DNA of 64,000 bases from Nostoc sp. LPT (GTDB lineage: Bacteria > Cyanobacteriota > Cyanobacteriia > Cyanobacteriales > Nostocaceae): the NCBI RefSeq assembly GCF_017115165.1, contig NZ_JABXKF010000130.1, positions 1 through 64,000 on the forward strand. Direction: 5' to 3'. The notes beneath the pieces were generated by a model. The model had not been told where the DNA came from. It saw only the letters and a program-made list of their open reading frames with translations, and did no database searches. The translations under genes were made by a program, and so were the position numbers. This document shows, one piece after another, positions 36,497-45,434 of this stretch. The number at the start of each line of letters is the position of its first letter. The stretch's first letter is position 1.

Positions 36497-36822
36497 CTGG
36501 TATTTACAAAGACTACAGTTTAGATTTAACTATCAAGGCGGAGTGGTCTCTAGCTTCTCAGTGGTACTCAATTGTTGATGGGGGTACGCTAGATTTTTTT
36601 CTGATTTATGGCATCGATGCCGTGAATGCCATAGCTACAGTTACAGCAATTTTCAAGAAAGACCCCTGTGTCTGATTGCACATCCCAACTCAGCAATTAA
36701 AATTCTTGCCGATCTTAAAGGCAAACCAATTTATGTTTCTGCTTCTGATAAGATTATCTATTAACCTTTATTTAAAGCAAAGTATGATTTTAGCGAAGAT
36801 CAAAAAGTAATTTGTGAATAAA
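36497..36822 (+). pseudogene. Fragment of an NMT1/ThiY-type ABC substrate-binding protein
   Basis: Coding similarity to periplasmic binding proteins of the NMT1 family: TGIYKDYSLDLTIK, then GTLDFFLIYGIDAVNA, then AIFKKDP. Near 36668 the frame shifts to CLIAHPNSAIKILADLKGKP and IYVSASDKIIY, followed by an in-frame TAA and PLFKAKYDFSEDQK. The N-terminal export signal is missing and the C-terminal half is absent. At least one frameshift and one stop make this a clear remnant. The parent gene would have bound a small substrate such as a pyrimidine or amine for import. Confidence 0.75.
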
Positions 36823-36980
36823 GGGATAGGCTATTAACCTTTTAGTTGTTAATAACTGAACTCGAACCCCGTAGAAATAGCGTTTTTTTGAAGCTATGTA
36901 ACCCGGAGGCAGAGCGTCTTTGGCTTTGCTCTGTAATCTTCTGATTTGACCATTTTCACAATAAATAGCCTCTAAAACAC

Positions 36981-37007
36981 AAAAAGCCCCGACTAAATTA
37001 GCCGAGG
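36981..37007 (-). terminator. Rho-independent terminator of the ssl1498-type gene
   Basis: Read on the minus strand: CCTCGGCTA, loop ATT, TAGTCGGGG (nine pairs, two of them G-U), then CTTTTT. It lies 57 bases past the stop of the gene ending at 37064. Confidence 0.8.
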
Positions 37008-37063
37008 TAAAGTCGAGAAGTGAGATTAACGATGAGATACAGCGATACTGAAATCAAAAAATC

Positions 37064-37234
37064 TTAGCTAACGCTAAAACCAACCAAAACTAAAGCGGTG
37101 ACGATTAAAGTTGCAAAAAGACCCTGTAAAACGTATTTACGTTGTTCCCAAATTGCTGGGTATTCAGCGTAGTACATCTTAGGTTCTGCTGCGTAGTTGT
37201 TGAGAATGCCGTCTTCGTTAGTGGTAGTGTACAT
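37064..37234 (-). CDS. ssl1498-family small light-harvesting-like membrane protein
   Basis: 56 residues from the ATG at 37234 (MYTTTNEDGILNNYAAEPKM), with AGAAGAGA upstream as ribosome binding site. The frame is open further upstream, but that sequence is AT-rich non-coding DNA. An N-terminal soluble part precedes one hydrophobic helix (VLQGLFATLIVTALVLVGF), the layout of small cyanobacterial proteins distantly related to light-harvesting-like (Hli) proteins. Its place is probably the thylakoid membrane. It has its own terminator, so it is a monocistronic gene. Confidence 0.85.
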   Translation of the reverse strand: MYTTTNEDGILNNYAAEPKMYYAEYPAIWEQRKYVLQGLFATLIVTALVLVGFSVS

Positions 37235-37453
37235 AGTTTTTTCTCTTCTTTGTTTATTTATGTAACTAAATATAACAATTCCGTTACAAATCGTCAATAT
37301 GACTTGACAAAAAAAGACTGATGGTAGATGTAAAGCTGACTTATCTGCGATCGCAGATTCTGGCGAAGCGGTTCTATGCAATGAAAGCAGCTTGTATATA
37401 ACCCTCTTTTACCACTCTAGACAGAGGAAAAATAGCGTATTTTTCAAGATTCC

Positions 37454-39091
37454 CTAAATATCTAACCCAACTACCATTAAGTCAGGCGGATATTCAACAT
37501 TAAACTGATAATATATCTCTCGTCGCTCTTGGGCTGGAAGAGTTAACAGCCATTCTAAAATTCCCATTTCAGAGAGTTGAATTTGTGGGTTGCTGCGACT
37601 GAGACGTACTTTAATTTGCTCGTTGCGGCTAACTGGCAGTTGTTCAGTTAGTTTTAGATTTACTTCTTTATCAAGTAAGTTAGTAACAATCAACCGATAA
37701 CTATAAGTAATTCGGCGCTGGTTGCTAATTAATCTTTTATCTACCAGGCGCTCAACTAAGTCGCGCTCAATTTTTAAACCTTCGTCAATTCCTAAGTTCA
37801 GTTTAAACTCTTGCCCTAGTGCAATATTTTCTAACCGAGTAGTGCCGACAAAAACGTTATCGCGGAAAATATTTGCTTTACCAGCTAACAAAGTCGCACC
37901 GTTGGGACTATTTTTCACATTAGCTTGTAGATAAGCAAAGCTTACCAAGCGCGGCATTGCCACATAATCGAAGCTACAAGGATAATCATCGTTGAAAATC
38001 GTAGTTTTATGGGGTGCGCCATCACTAGGAATGTTACCACCACCATTCAGTTTAAAGGTAACTACACTCCCTTCTTTAGATACTTCCGCTGTAACGGTTT
38101 CTGCTGGGATGAGACTATCCTCTGCAACTTCGTCTTCTTCTTGCCAATCTGCTCTGGCAGCAGAAGCAGGTGGTTCTGGTATGCTAGGCAGTAGTGGTGG
38201 TTGGGCAGCTAGTCGAGATCGTCGTTCTCGCACTCTATGGGGACGTGGCGCATCAATATACCAGGGTTCAAGTTTGGGTGGAAGTGTACCTAATCCCGGT
38301 TTAGCGGTAGAAAGGGTGAGATTTGCACCAATCCAATCTTCACCGGTGCTTTGGGTTATTTCTGCAAGGTAGCTCAGATGCACAATATCGCTGGTAGTGC
38401 TAAAGCGCAAGTCATAAAGCGGATTCCAACTAGCGCGATTTACAATGTAGGATACCTCTAATTCAAATTTTCCTTCACCCGCTACTTCAACGGCTACAAC
38501 TAAGCTAAAACTTTCTTTAGGATGGGGTGTTTGGATTATTTGCAATGAGGTGTGGAGTGCTTGCAGTTGTTTGTCTAATTCCTGCTGTTGAGTTTTGCAC
38601 TCTCCAGATGCGATCGCATATTCACTATACTGGCTTCCGAGAAAGTTGAGGAAATCCAAAGTTTCGCTGAGGCTGAGATTTTTCCGAGACAAACTCTGTG
38701 CAAAGGGTTCTTCTGTTTTTTCACGTAAGCCGGCGATAAAACTAGATTGCAATGCTAAAGCATCCACCTGGGCTTGTAGGTGGCGTTTTTCTGCCTCTAA
38801 TTGCTGAATTTGCCTTGTCAAATGTGCTACTCGCTCCGCTAGAGGTTCAGTAGTATAGATGCGATCGCTACTAACTCCCACCAAGCGCACCCCTACCGTA
38901 CCTGTACCGCTAACCCGAACAGACTCAGTTTCTAGAGTCATTGGCACTGGGGTAATTACTAATTCCTGTTCAATTCCTGTTAAATCAACTACACCCCGCC
39001 GTGTAACCAATGCTCTGTCAGAATACACGGTAACAGCTACAATCTCGCTTTGTACTGTTTTGTGCCAAGACGGTATTTCCGGGTTAACCAC
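37454..39091 (-). CDS. MuiA-family protein (DUF4139/DUF4140)
   Basis: 545 residues. The N-terminal DUF4140 region (VAVTVYSDRALVTRRG, LVGVSSDR) is followed by a coiled coil (about 85-125, VAHLTRQIQQLEAEKRHLQA) and the DUF4139 beta-rich domain (LSYLAEITQSTGEDW, LSTAKPG). A C-terminal part has RITYSYRLIVTNLLDKEVNL. The name comes from a mucoidy inhibitor; the molecular role is unknown. No signal peptide was seen. It lies downstream of the LysR gene on the same strand, about 190 bases away, and need not be functionally linked to the carboxysome block. Confidence 0.88.
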   Translation of the reverse strand: MVNPEIPSWHKTVQSEIVAVTVYSDRALVTRRGVVDLTGIEQELVITPVPMTLETESVRVSGTGTVGVRLVGVSSDRIYTTEPLAERVAHLTRQIQQLEAEKRHLQAQVDALALQSSFIAGLREKTEEPFAQSLSRKNLSLSETLDFLNFLGSQYSEYAIASGECKTQQQELDKQLQALHTSLQIIQTPHPKESFSLVVAVEVAGEGKFELEVSYIVNRASWNPLYDLRFSTTSDIVHLSYLAEITQSTGEDWIGANLTLSTAKPGLGTLPPKLEPWYIDAPRPHRVRERRSRLAAQPPLLPSIPEPPASAARADWQEEDEVAEDSLIPAETVTAEVSKEGSVVTFKLNGGGNIPSDGAPHKTTIFNDDYPCSFDYVAMPRLVSFAYLQANVKNSPNGATLLAGKANIFRDNVFVGTTRLENIALGQEFKLNLGIDEGLKIERDLVERLVDKRLISNQRRITYSYRLIVTNLLDKEVNLKLTEQLPVSRNEQIKVRLSRSNPQIQLSEMGILEWLLTLPAQERREIYYQFNVEYPPDLMVVGLDI

Positions 39092-39179
39092 TGCTAGTTT
39101 TCCCCCATTTTTAATGATTCTGCTGGTTAATTGTCAATGTTTATCGGTCTAACAGTCAACCCCTTTAGAGAATTTGTAA

Positions 39180-39284
39180 TTCATAATTACGTTAGCGTAG
39201 CGGTAGCGAGTATGCGTACTCTTACAGAGAAGCAAGCTACGCGCAGCGTCTCGTAGAGAGCCTCATTACGAATTACGAATTATC
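39180..39284. repeat. Intergenic repeat element with AATTACG heptamers
   Basis: Contains TAGCGTAGCGGTAGCG, CTACGCGCAGCGTCTCGTAG and a terminal ATTACGAATTACGAATTA tandem. It resembles other dispersed elements in the window (near 24741 and 55044). Confidence 0.6.
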
Positions 39285-40226
39285 TTATCCGTGAATTGGT
39301 TCAAAGGTACTATAAGCAGTATCAGCTTTTTGCTCGACGAAATTCTTTGCCGCAGCTAGTAGATACTCATAATAGGCACGAGCGACGATAGACAGCTGCT
39401 TGCCAGATGGGTAAACCATGTACCAATGCCGCTGAATGGGGAAGTGTTGTACATCTAAAATACTGAACTCTGAAGTGTCTGATAGTAAGGTATGACGGGA
39501 TAAAACAGAAATACCTAAACCACCTGCGATCGCTTGTTTAATTGCTTCATTACTTCCCAATTCTAGCTTGACTTTTACCGTCACCTCTTCTTCTTCAAAT
39601 AGCGTTTGGACGGCGCGCCGAGTTCCTGAACCTGGTTCCCGCATAATAAAAGGTTGGTTAGACAGGCGTTGTATAGGAATATTTTTTTCTTTGGATAAAG
39701 GATGATTAGCTGGTGCAAAGACTATCAAAGGATTTTCTAGAAATGGTTCACAAGTCACATCTATATTGTCTGGAATTTGACTCATAATGTATAAGTCATC
39801 CAGATTCTGACTCATCCGTTCCAAAATTTGTTCGTGATTTGTTACTTGCAGCGAGATATCAATTCCTGGATAAAGTTCGCAAAATGGCCCTAACAAACGT
39901 GGGATAAAATATTTTGCTGTTGTAATTACTGCCAAACGTAATTGTCCCTGTTTTAGCCCTTTTAAATCTGCTACCTTCATTTCATACTGGGCTATATTGT
40001 GAAAAATCTGCCGACAAGTAGCAAATAATTCCCGTCCTGCCTCCGTCAGATACAATCGCTTCCCCACTTGCTCAAATAATGGCAAACCTACCGATTTTGT
40101 TAGTTGCTTGATCTGCATAGAAACGGTAGGTTGGGTAAGAAACAATTCTTCAGCAGCACGAGTAAAGCTACTGTGCCGTGCCGCCGCCTCGAATACCTTT
40201 AACTGGTGCAGCGTCGCTTGGTTCAA
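39285..40226 (-). CDS. LysR-type regulator of carbon assimilation genes (RbcR/NdhR/CmpR-like)
   Basis: 313 residues. An N-terminal helix-turn-helix (FTRAAEELFLTQPTVSMQIK) and a C-terminal effector domain of the periplasmic-binding fold (FIMREPGSGTRR, GLGISVLSRHT). The start is TTG at 40224-40226, backed by AGGAGA seven bases upstream; no better ATG exists. It lies beside the carboxysome operon, and family members in cyanobacteria control Rubisco, carboxysome and CO2/bicarbonate uptake genes, with 2-phosphoglycolate or 2-oxoglutarate/NADP as effectors in known cases. Which of the paralogous names fits best cannot be told from sequence alone. Confidence 0.88.
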   Translation of the reverse strand: MNQATLHQLKVFEAAARHSSFTRAAEELFLTQPTVSMQIKQLTKSVGLPLFEQVGKRLYLTEAGRELFATCRQIFHNIAQYEMKVADLKGLKQGQLRLAVITTAKYFIPRLLGPFCELYPGIDISLQVTNHEQILERMSQNLDDLYIMSQIPDNIDVTCEPFLENPLIVFAPANHPLSKEKNIPIQRLSNQPFIMREPGSGTRRAVQTLFEEEEVTVKVKLELGSNEAIKQAIAGGLGISVLSRHTLLSDTSEFSILDVQHFPIQRHWYMVYPSGKQLSIVARAYYEYLLAAAKNFVEQKADTAYSTFEPIHG

Positions 40227-40474
40227 AGGTGATTCTCCTGTATATAGCGATTATATAGATATAAAACTAGTATTGCTGAACACTGGCAAATGATATAGTG
40301 ATGCTCACAGAAAGTTACGAGTTTCATTCATAGATAAAACTCTATTATTTATATTAAAATAAAGGTATTTTATTTATGGATTTAAGAAGCTATTATTCAG
40401 AATAGCTAAAGCGTAAGATGCCTTCCATCTAAACGATGAATGTTGAATGATGATTTTTCAAAATTCATCTATCA

Positions 40475-41263
40475 TCATTCATCATTCCATAATTCTTCTT
40501 GAACTTTTGTAGGTAGCTTGGTTAAGTCTGGTAATCTTAGTACTTCGATTTCCGCAACTTGTTCTTTGATATTCACTGGCAAGTTTAATGGTTCGCGTTC
40601 TTCTATCCAGCAGCTTGCTAATGGCAAGGTTAACTCCATTTCATCCAGCGGTCGGGGAATTACCATCACTGCATTCAATTCCCCAATGCGTTCTGCTTCA
40701 AACATTCCTGCTTCCACTGCTACCGCCACATTTGCTACGGAACCACGAATAATTGCTGTACACAAACCCCCACCAATTTTTTCATAAGCTGCTAAATGAA
40801 CATCAGCAGCTTTGAGCATCGCATCACATGCTCCTACCATCGCGGGAAATCCTCGCGTTTCTACCAAACCAATTGCTTGGTTACTCAGACGGCTGGAATT
40901 GCCCTCTTGCATTAATTTAGTGAAACGAGTTGTGATGGGAAGCACTATATCTAGGTTGGGATAAGGTCGGGGAATCACCAAACTAGAAACCAGCTGACCA
41001 AACTGTTCAGCCGTTTGCACACCTGATTCTACCGCCAGACGTACGTCAGCAATTCCACCCCGGATGATCGCAGTACAATGACCGCCACCAATTTTTTCAT
41101 AGCCAACCAGGTGAACTCCCGCTGATTTCAGCATCATATCCGCCGTCCCAACGATCGCCGGAAAGCTGCGGGTAGAAACTAAACCCAAAGCAGTATCCTG
41201 ATAGGTTTCTTGATTACTCGCTCCCTGGATAGTGCGAATAGAACGTTGATTATATGTTTCCAT
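40475..41263 (-). CDS. ccmO: CcmO, tandem-BMC carboxysome shell protein
   Basis: 262 residues with two bacterial microcompartment domains in tandem: the first begins ALGLVSTRSFPAIVGTADMM, the second AIGLVETRGFPAMVGACDAM. Each has its pore-region motif (YEKIGGGHCTAIIRG, YEKIGGGLCTAIIRG). A C-terminal extension follows (EIEVLRLPDLTKLPTKVQ). The ATG at 41263 is chosen because GGAGAA lies six bases upstream; a longer frame to 41311 has no support. Tandem BMC proteins form pseudohexamers, here probably of facets or edges. It is the last gene of the ccm operon, 57 bases after ccmN. A CcmP-like identity is less likely given the sequence. Confidence 0.88.
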   Translation of the reverse strand: METYNQRSIRTIQGASNQETYQDTALGLVSTRSFPAIVGTADMMLKSAGVHLVGYEKIGGGHCTAIIRGGIADVRLAVESGVQTAEQFGQLVSSLVIPRPYPNLDIVLPITTRFTKLMQEGNSSRLSNQAIGLVETRGFPAMVGACDAMLKAADVHLAAYEKIGGGLCTAIIRGSVANVAVAVEAGMFEAERIGELNAVMVIPRPLDEMELTLPLASCWIEEREPLNLPVNIKEQVAEIEVLRLPDLTKLPTKVQEELWNDE

Positions 41264-41320
41264 GATGAATTCTCCAAAATACGGAAAAAGCCGACACCTT
41301 ACAATTAACACTTACTCAGA

Positions 41321-42097
41321 CTAATCGTCAGAGTTTGGGTCGCTCAAGGATTGTCTATGAGGAAACAATGTAGTCAACAGTCTGTTTATGCTCCCTTGTC
41401 CATAAATTTGAGTCCCAAAACCGTTAGGCGATTCTGCGGCGGGCTGACTGGGGTCTAAGTTATGTTCTGTAGACGGTTGGGCGGCTGACTCCAAGCTGGA
41501 GTCAACATCATTGGTCGGTTCCTCCACGCGAGGAGACTGACTTTCGGGAGTGGCGGGAGATTTAAAGTAAGAAATCGACTTGTTTTGTTTGAAATCTACA
41601 AAAGCCGAAGTTGAGAAGTTAGTTGAGGAAGTTTCCTTTTCCTTAACTCCACCTGAGCCATTTACTTCTTCTTTCGGCGGTGGCGTACTTGTAGAAGCTG
41701 GGTTATTTGTTGTAGATGGTTCGGGTTCCTTTGTTTGAGCAATCTGCCGACTGGTGTCTCCTAAAATTGAACCAGGCGGTACTACTTGTCCAGGTTCAAC
41801 CGAATAGTTAAAAACTGTAGTCGCTGAACCAATACAAGCATTTGCGCCAATTTTGCCTTTGCCAATCATCAAAAAACCTGCTCCCAGGTTTGCACCTGCT
41901 TCTACCTCTAGAGTGCCTTCATGGACTTGGAGAATTGCTCCCATGCCAATACAGACTCCTGGTCCAATGACGATCTTGCTGTTTACTGCCGCTTGAAGGA
42001 TCACCCCAGGTGCAAGTACCGCGCTTGGATGAATAGTCACCTCACCACTAATGTAAGAATCAAAGTTATTGCTGAGGCGCAGTAGCGGCACAGACAT
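41321..42097 (-). CDS. ccmN: CcmN, carboxysome core-shell adaptor
   Basis: 258 residues from the ATG at 42097 (MSVPLLRLSNNFDSYISGEV). The open frame extends upstream only through TGCTGAG repeats. The N-terminal half is a left-handed beta-helix of hexapeptide repeats (GVILQAAVNSKIVIGPGVCI) that in known systems binds CcmM. A long Pro/Ser/Thr/Glu-rich linker ends in a short amphipathic helix (INRLLTTLFPHRQSL), the encapsulation peptide that docks to the CcmK shell. It lies between ccmM and ccmO. Confidence 0.93.
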   Translation of the reverse strand: MSVPLLRLSNNFDSYISGEVTIHPSAVLAPGVILQAAVNSKIVIGPGVCIGMGAILQVHEGTLEVEAGANLGAGFLMIGKGKIGANACIGSATTVFNYSVEPGQVVPPGSILGDTSRQIAQTKEPEPSTTNNPASTSTPPPKEEVNGSGGVKEKETSSTNFSTSAFVDFKQNKSISYFKSPATPESQSPRVEEPTNDVDSSLESAAQPSTEHNLDPSQPAAESPNGFGTQIYGQGSINRLLTTLFPHRQSLSDPNSDD

Positions 42098-42130
42098 GGA
42101 AATTTTAACCTCGCAAGCCCGATGTAGTTC

Positions 42131-42177
42131 TGAGTGCTGAGTGCTGAGTGCTGAGTGCTGAGTGCTGAGTGCTGAGT
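42131..42177. repeat. Heptamer tandem repeat TGCTGAG, about six to seven copies
   Basis: Perfect TGAGTGC/TGCTGAG units in the ccmM-ccmN gap. The same heptamer recurs at 42238-42265, 47950-47975 and 49630-49670, that is in every major gap of the carbon block except the divergent promoter. Confidence 0.92.
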
Positions 42178-42269
42178 AATTAGTATGTTTCAAAATCTGA
42201 GTTTACAGTTGGTGTGACTGGTGTCTTTAAAGTGTTAACTCAGCACTCAGCACTTTTAACTCAGCACTG

Positions 42270-44282
42270 CTATGGTCTTTGAATAATCGTTTCTAATACG
42301 CGACGCTTGGCTTTGGGGTCAACACCAATTAAGCGCACATATTCCCCTTGGTATTCGCCAAGTTGTCTTTCTACGGCTGCGATCGCTTCTCTTTCTGAGG
42401 AGGCTTGAATTTGATCGGTACTAGTCCAAGAACCTGTACGGAATCGCCGTTGATCTACGTGTTCAATACTAATTTTTGAGCCGCTAGCCAATAATTGCCG
42501 GAGTTGGTCTACGACTTCACTACTCAAGTGGGTACTGGTAGCTGTTGCTGTAGCAGTAGTAGAGTATGCACTGCTAGTAAATGATTTCTGACTGCCAGAG
42601 GAGGCTACTTGATCGTTTGGACGTTGGATAATAGTCTCTAATACTCGCCGTTTGGCTTTGGGGTCAATACCAATTAAGCGTACATATTCCCCTTGGTATT
42701 CGCCGAGGTGTCCTTCTATAGCTGCGATCGCTTCTCTTTCTGAGGAGGCTTGGATTTGACCGATACTAGCCCAGGAATTTATACGGAAGCGGCGCTCATC
42801 CACGTGTTCAAGGCTAATTTTAGACCCGCCAGCCAATAATTGCCGGAGTTGGTCTACTACTTCAGAACTCAAGCGCTTACTGCTAGCTGTTCCCGTACCA
42901 GAGGGTGCTGCACTAGTAGTAAATGATTTGTGACTACCAGAGGAAGCTACTTGACCATTTGGACGTTGGATAATGGTCTCTAATACCCGCCGTTTGGCTT
43001 TGGTATCAATGCCGATTAAACGTACATACTCGCCTTGATGACTTGCGATACATTCTTCCAAAGCGGAGATGACTTGATTTGTAGAAGTTGCTTCTATTGG
43101 CTTGCAACTAGTCCAGGAACCAGTGCGGAAACGCCGCTCATCTACGTGTTCCATGCCAATTTTGTAACCACCTGCCAAGAGTTGGCGAATTTGCTCTAGA
43201 GTTTCGCCATTGACTTTGCCACTGCTAGAACCGTTACCATTACCATTATCATTACTGCTGCTGTAGCTGTTGTAACTGTTATTACCACGACTAGCCGGAG
43301 CTTTAAAGCTGGTAGCTGGTTTTGCATCATCATCAGGACGTTGGATGATGGCTTCTAGCACACGCCGTCTACCTTTGTCAATGCCAAACAATCGGACATA
43401 CTCACCGCTATGGTTTGTTAAACAGCTTTCTAATGCTGCGATCGCTTCATCAAGCGATCTGGTTTCGATTGGTTGACAACTAGTCCAAGAACCCGTACGG
43501 AAACGTCTTTGGTCTACATGTTCCGTACCAATTTTATACCCTTGCCCCAACAGATACCGCAACTGATCTATTGTTTCTCCACCCAAGCTATTGCTCGACA
43601 CTTCACTACTCCTTTCCAACTCTAAAACAGTAATACCATTACCTGTATAAGATTTAGCGTTCTCATCCCGAATGGGTGCTATACATTTAGTATCCGCAGC
43701 ACAGAGATAACCAGCTCGTAATGCCTGATTAATTCCAACCACATGATGAGCAAATTCTTTATCCTGATCTTGCACATCTGGCAAGCGGTCAGCTTGCTGC
43801 TGGCTGGTAATTATCGCTCCCGAAGGTACATACTTACCAGAGGGAATCTCTACGTCTTGAATCAAAGCGTGCATCATCACGATGCAACCTGCACCCACCC
43901 TGGCATTAAACACCGTAGAGCGAAAGCCAATGAAGGAATTATCACCTACATAAGCTGGCCCGTGAATTAGAGCCATGTGGGTAATGCAAGCGTTTTTACC
44001 AATCCATACTGAGTATTTATTTTGGTCATCGCCAATTACTCGGCCTTGCTCCAACCCATGAATGACAACACCATCTTGAATATTAGTGTTTTCACCCAGA
44101 TAAAAAGGTGTGCCTTCATCCGCTCTAATCGTAGTCCCCGGAGCAACGATTACATTTGCACCTATTCGTACATCCCCAATTAAATTGGAGAATGAATGTA
44201 CAAAGGCAGTTTCATGGATTTTGGGTTCAGCTAAATTCCTTGACCACGGGGTTGGGGGTGCCGCCGTGCTGCGGACTGCCAT
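42270..44282 (-). CDS. ccmM: CcmM, gamma-carbonic anhydrase with four RbcS-like domains
   Basis: 670 residues, longer than the usual three-SSUL Nostoc type. Residues 1-200 form the gamma-carbonic anhydrase domain with zinc histidines H75, H102 and H107 and the cysteine pair C194/C200, known in Thermosynechococcus CcmM to form an activating disulfide. Four RbcS-like (SSUL) domains follow at about 241-316, 365-441, 479-555 and 594-670. SSUL1 and 2 each hold a cysteine pair spaced by 18; SSUL3 and 4 lack it. SSUL3 and 4 and their linkers are much alike, suggesting a late duplication. AGGAGG lies nine bases before the ATG. The protein condenses Rubisco in the carboxysome core and recruits CcmN. 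Confidence 0.96.
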   Translation of the reverse strand: MAVRSTAAPPTPWSRNLAEPKIHETAFVHSFSNLIGDVRIGANVIVAPGTTIRADEGTPFYLGENTNIQDGVVIHGLEQGRVIGDDQNKYSVWIGKNACITHMALIHGPAYVGDNSFIGFRSTVFNARVGAGCIVMMHALIQDVEIPSGKYVPSGAIITSQQQADRLPDVQDQDKEFAHHVVGINQALRAGYLCAADTKCIAPIRDENAKSYTGNGITVLELERSSEVSSNSLGGETIDQLRYLLGQGYKIGTEHVDQRRFRTGSWTSCQPIETRSLDEAIAALESCLTNHSGEYVRLFGIDKGRRRVLEAIIQRPDDDAKPATSFKAPASRGNNSYNSYSSSNDNGNGNGSSSGKVNGETLEQIRQLLAGGYKIGMEHVDERRFRTGSWTSCKPIEATSTNQVISALEECIASHQGEYVRLIGIDTKAKRRVLETIIQRPNGQVASSGSHKSFTTSAAPSGTGTASSKRLSSEVVDQLRQLLAGGSKISLEHVDERRFRINSWASIGQIQASSEREAIAAIEGHLGEYQGEYVRLIGIDPKAKRRVLETIIQRPNDQVASSGSQKSFTSSAYSTTATATATSTHLSSEVVDQLRQLLASGSKISIEHVDQRRFRTGSWTSTDQIQASSEREAIAAVERQLGEYQGEYVRLIGVDPKAKRRVLETIIQRP
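43599..43613 (-). promoter_or_regulatory. Internal ribosome binding site and GTG start for short CcmM
   Basis: Read on the minus strand: AGGAG (43613-43609), seven bases, then GTG (43601-43599) in the ccmM frame at codon 228, between the anhydrase domain and SSUL1. It would give a protein of about 443 residues with four SSUL domains, the equivalent of CcmM35 in other cyanobacteria. Confidence 0.75.
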
Positions 44283-44299
44283 CGCGAGATTCCTCCTGT

Positions 44300-44380
44300 A
44301 TTGTCATTTGTCAGTTGTCATTTGTCATTTGTCGAGAGCTAATGACTTATGACTAATGACCAATGACTAATGACTAATGA
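44300..44380. repeat. TTGTCAT / AATGACT heptamer repeats between ccmL and ccmM
   Basis: TTGTCATTTGTCAGTTGTCA-type units on the left turn into AATGACT/AATGACC units on the right, an inverted arrangement that can fold into a hairpin in the ccmL-ccmM message. Confidence 0.8.
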
Positions 44381-44683
44381 CTACCGATATTGATCTTTTT
44401 TGCTGTAAATGAGGCGATCTTCAACGTGAATGGTATCTATGATCGCCACCACTACTGCATCTAATGGACGTTGTTCATTTCCAAGGACTTGACGAGCAGC
44501 ACTGCCACGACTGACAAGTACCCACTCATCTACTCCTGCTCCTACACTATCTGCTGCTACTTCATATTGTGGCAGGATGTTTCCGTCTTCATCCACTAAT
44601 TGTAACAACAGTAGTTTTACACCTCTAAGACTTGGATCTTTTTGGGTGCTAACTACTGTGCCGCGAACTTTGGCAACTTGCAT
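44381..44683 (-). CDS. ccmL: CcmL, pentameric carboxysome vertex protein
   Basis: 100 residues, full length for the BMV/EutN-CcmL family. It starts MQVAKVRGTVVSTQKDPSL and keeps KLLLLQLVDEDGN and SRGSAARQV. Five copies cap each vertex of the icosahedral shell. It follows ccmK1 by six bases, with the AGAAGA at the ccmK1 end serving as ribosome binding site, so the two are translationally close. About 100 bases of heptamer repeats separate it from ccmM. Confidence 0.95.
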   Translation of the reverse strand: MQVAKVRGTVVSTQKDPSLRGVKLLLLQLVDEDGNILPQYEVAADSVGAGVDEWVLVSRGSAARQVLGNEQRPLDAVVVAIIDTIHVEDRLIYSKKDQYR

Positions 44684-44689
44684 TACAAA

Positions 44690-45034
44690 TTACGGTCTTC
44701 TACCAAAAGGACGAATTGCATTCACATTTTCCCGGAATTGCTCTACATCTTCGGTATAACGAATTGGCAGGACGTATTCCAAATTTTCGTGAGGACGAGC
44801 AATGATATGAGTAGACAACACTTGTCCACCATTGACTCGCTTTACAGATTCAACTCCTGCGGCTACAGAAGCTTGCACTTCCGAAACGTCACCCCGGACA
44901 ATTACTGTCACCCGACCACTACCGATTTTTTCATAACCTACTAAAGTGACGCGGGCAGCTTTCACCATTGCATCAGCAGCTTCTACCACTGCTGGAAAGC
45001 CTAGCGTTTCAACCATTCCCACTGCAATTGACAT
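44690..45034 (-). CDS. ccmK1: CcmK1, carboxysome shell hexamer protein
   Basis: 114 residues, one BMC domain ([20 protein letters not shown], pore loop [29 protein letters not shown]). The C-terminal tail is about 12 residues longer than in the upstream paralogue ([13 protein letters not shown]). Hexamers tile the shell facets and pass bicarbonate and sugar phosphates. AGGGA lies nine bases before ATG. Numbering follows the usual order in which the shorter ccmK2 comes first. Confidence 0.93.
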   Translation of the reverse strand: MSIAVGMVETLGFPAVVEAADAMVKAARVTLVGYEKIGSGRVTVIVRGDVSEVQASVAAGVESVKRVNGGQVLSTHIIARPHENLEYVLPIRYTEDVEQFRENVNAIRPFGRRP

Positions 45035-45125
45035 TAGTTTTAATCCCTATTTCAAAGTTTTTAGTCTTGGACAAGAATGATGCTCAATTAGGCAAAGAGC
45101 GTTAATTACTTTGTTTAAACAGCTT

Positions 45126-45434
45126 TTAAGTACGGAATTGTTCCACCGCTTCTGTGTAACGTATCGGTAAGACGTATTCCAGGTTTTCGTGAGGACGAGC
45201 AATGATGTGAGTGGATAACACTTCACCACCAAAGACTCTTTTTGCCGCTTCAACCCCAGCTGCTACGGAAGCTTGCACTTCCGATACATCTCCCCGAACT
45301 ATCACGGTGACGCGAGCGCTACCAATTTTTTCATACCCTACTAAGGTGACACGGGCGGCTTTCACCATCGCATCAGCAGCTTCCACCACTGCTGGAAAGC
45401 CCTTCGTTTCAATCATTCCAACTGCAATTGGCAT
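45126..45434 (-). CDS. ccmK2: CcmK2, main carboxysome shell hexamer protein
   Basis: 102 residues, one BMC domain ([20 protein letters not shown], pore [13 protein letters not shown]). It is first in the ccm operon, with AGGAG seven bases before the ATG. Very similar to ccmK1 in protein and DNA, evidently a tandem duplicate. The leader faces the ndhF4 promoter across about 660 bases. Confidence 0.95.
   Translation of the reverse strand: MPIAVGMIETKGFPAVVEAADAMVKAARVTLVGYEKIGSARVTVIVRGDVSEVQASVAAGVEAAKRVFGGEVLSTHIIARPHENLEYVLPIRYTEAVEQFRT

Noticed and set aside
36469-36675. 68-residue protein as a real gene
   Set aside because: Its start lies in a dispersed repeat and the rest matches the middle of an ABC binding protein that goes on in another frame, so it is part of a pseudogene.
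42098-42193. N-terminal extension of CcmN
   Set aside because: It is a translation of TGCTGAG heptamers (ALSTQHS repeats). The conserved protein starts at 42097.
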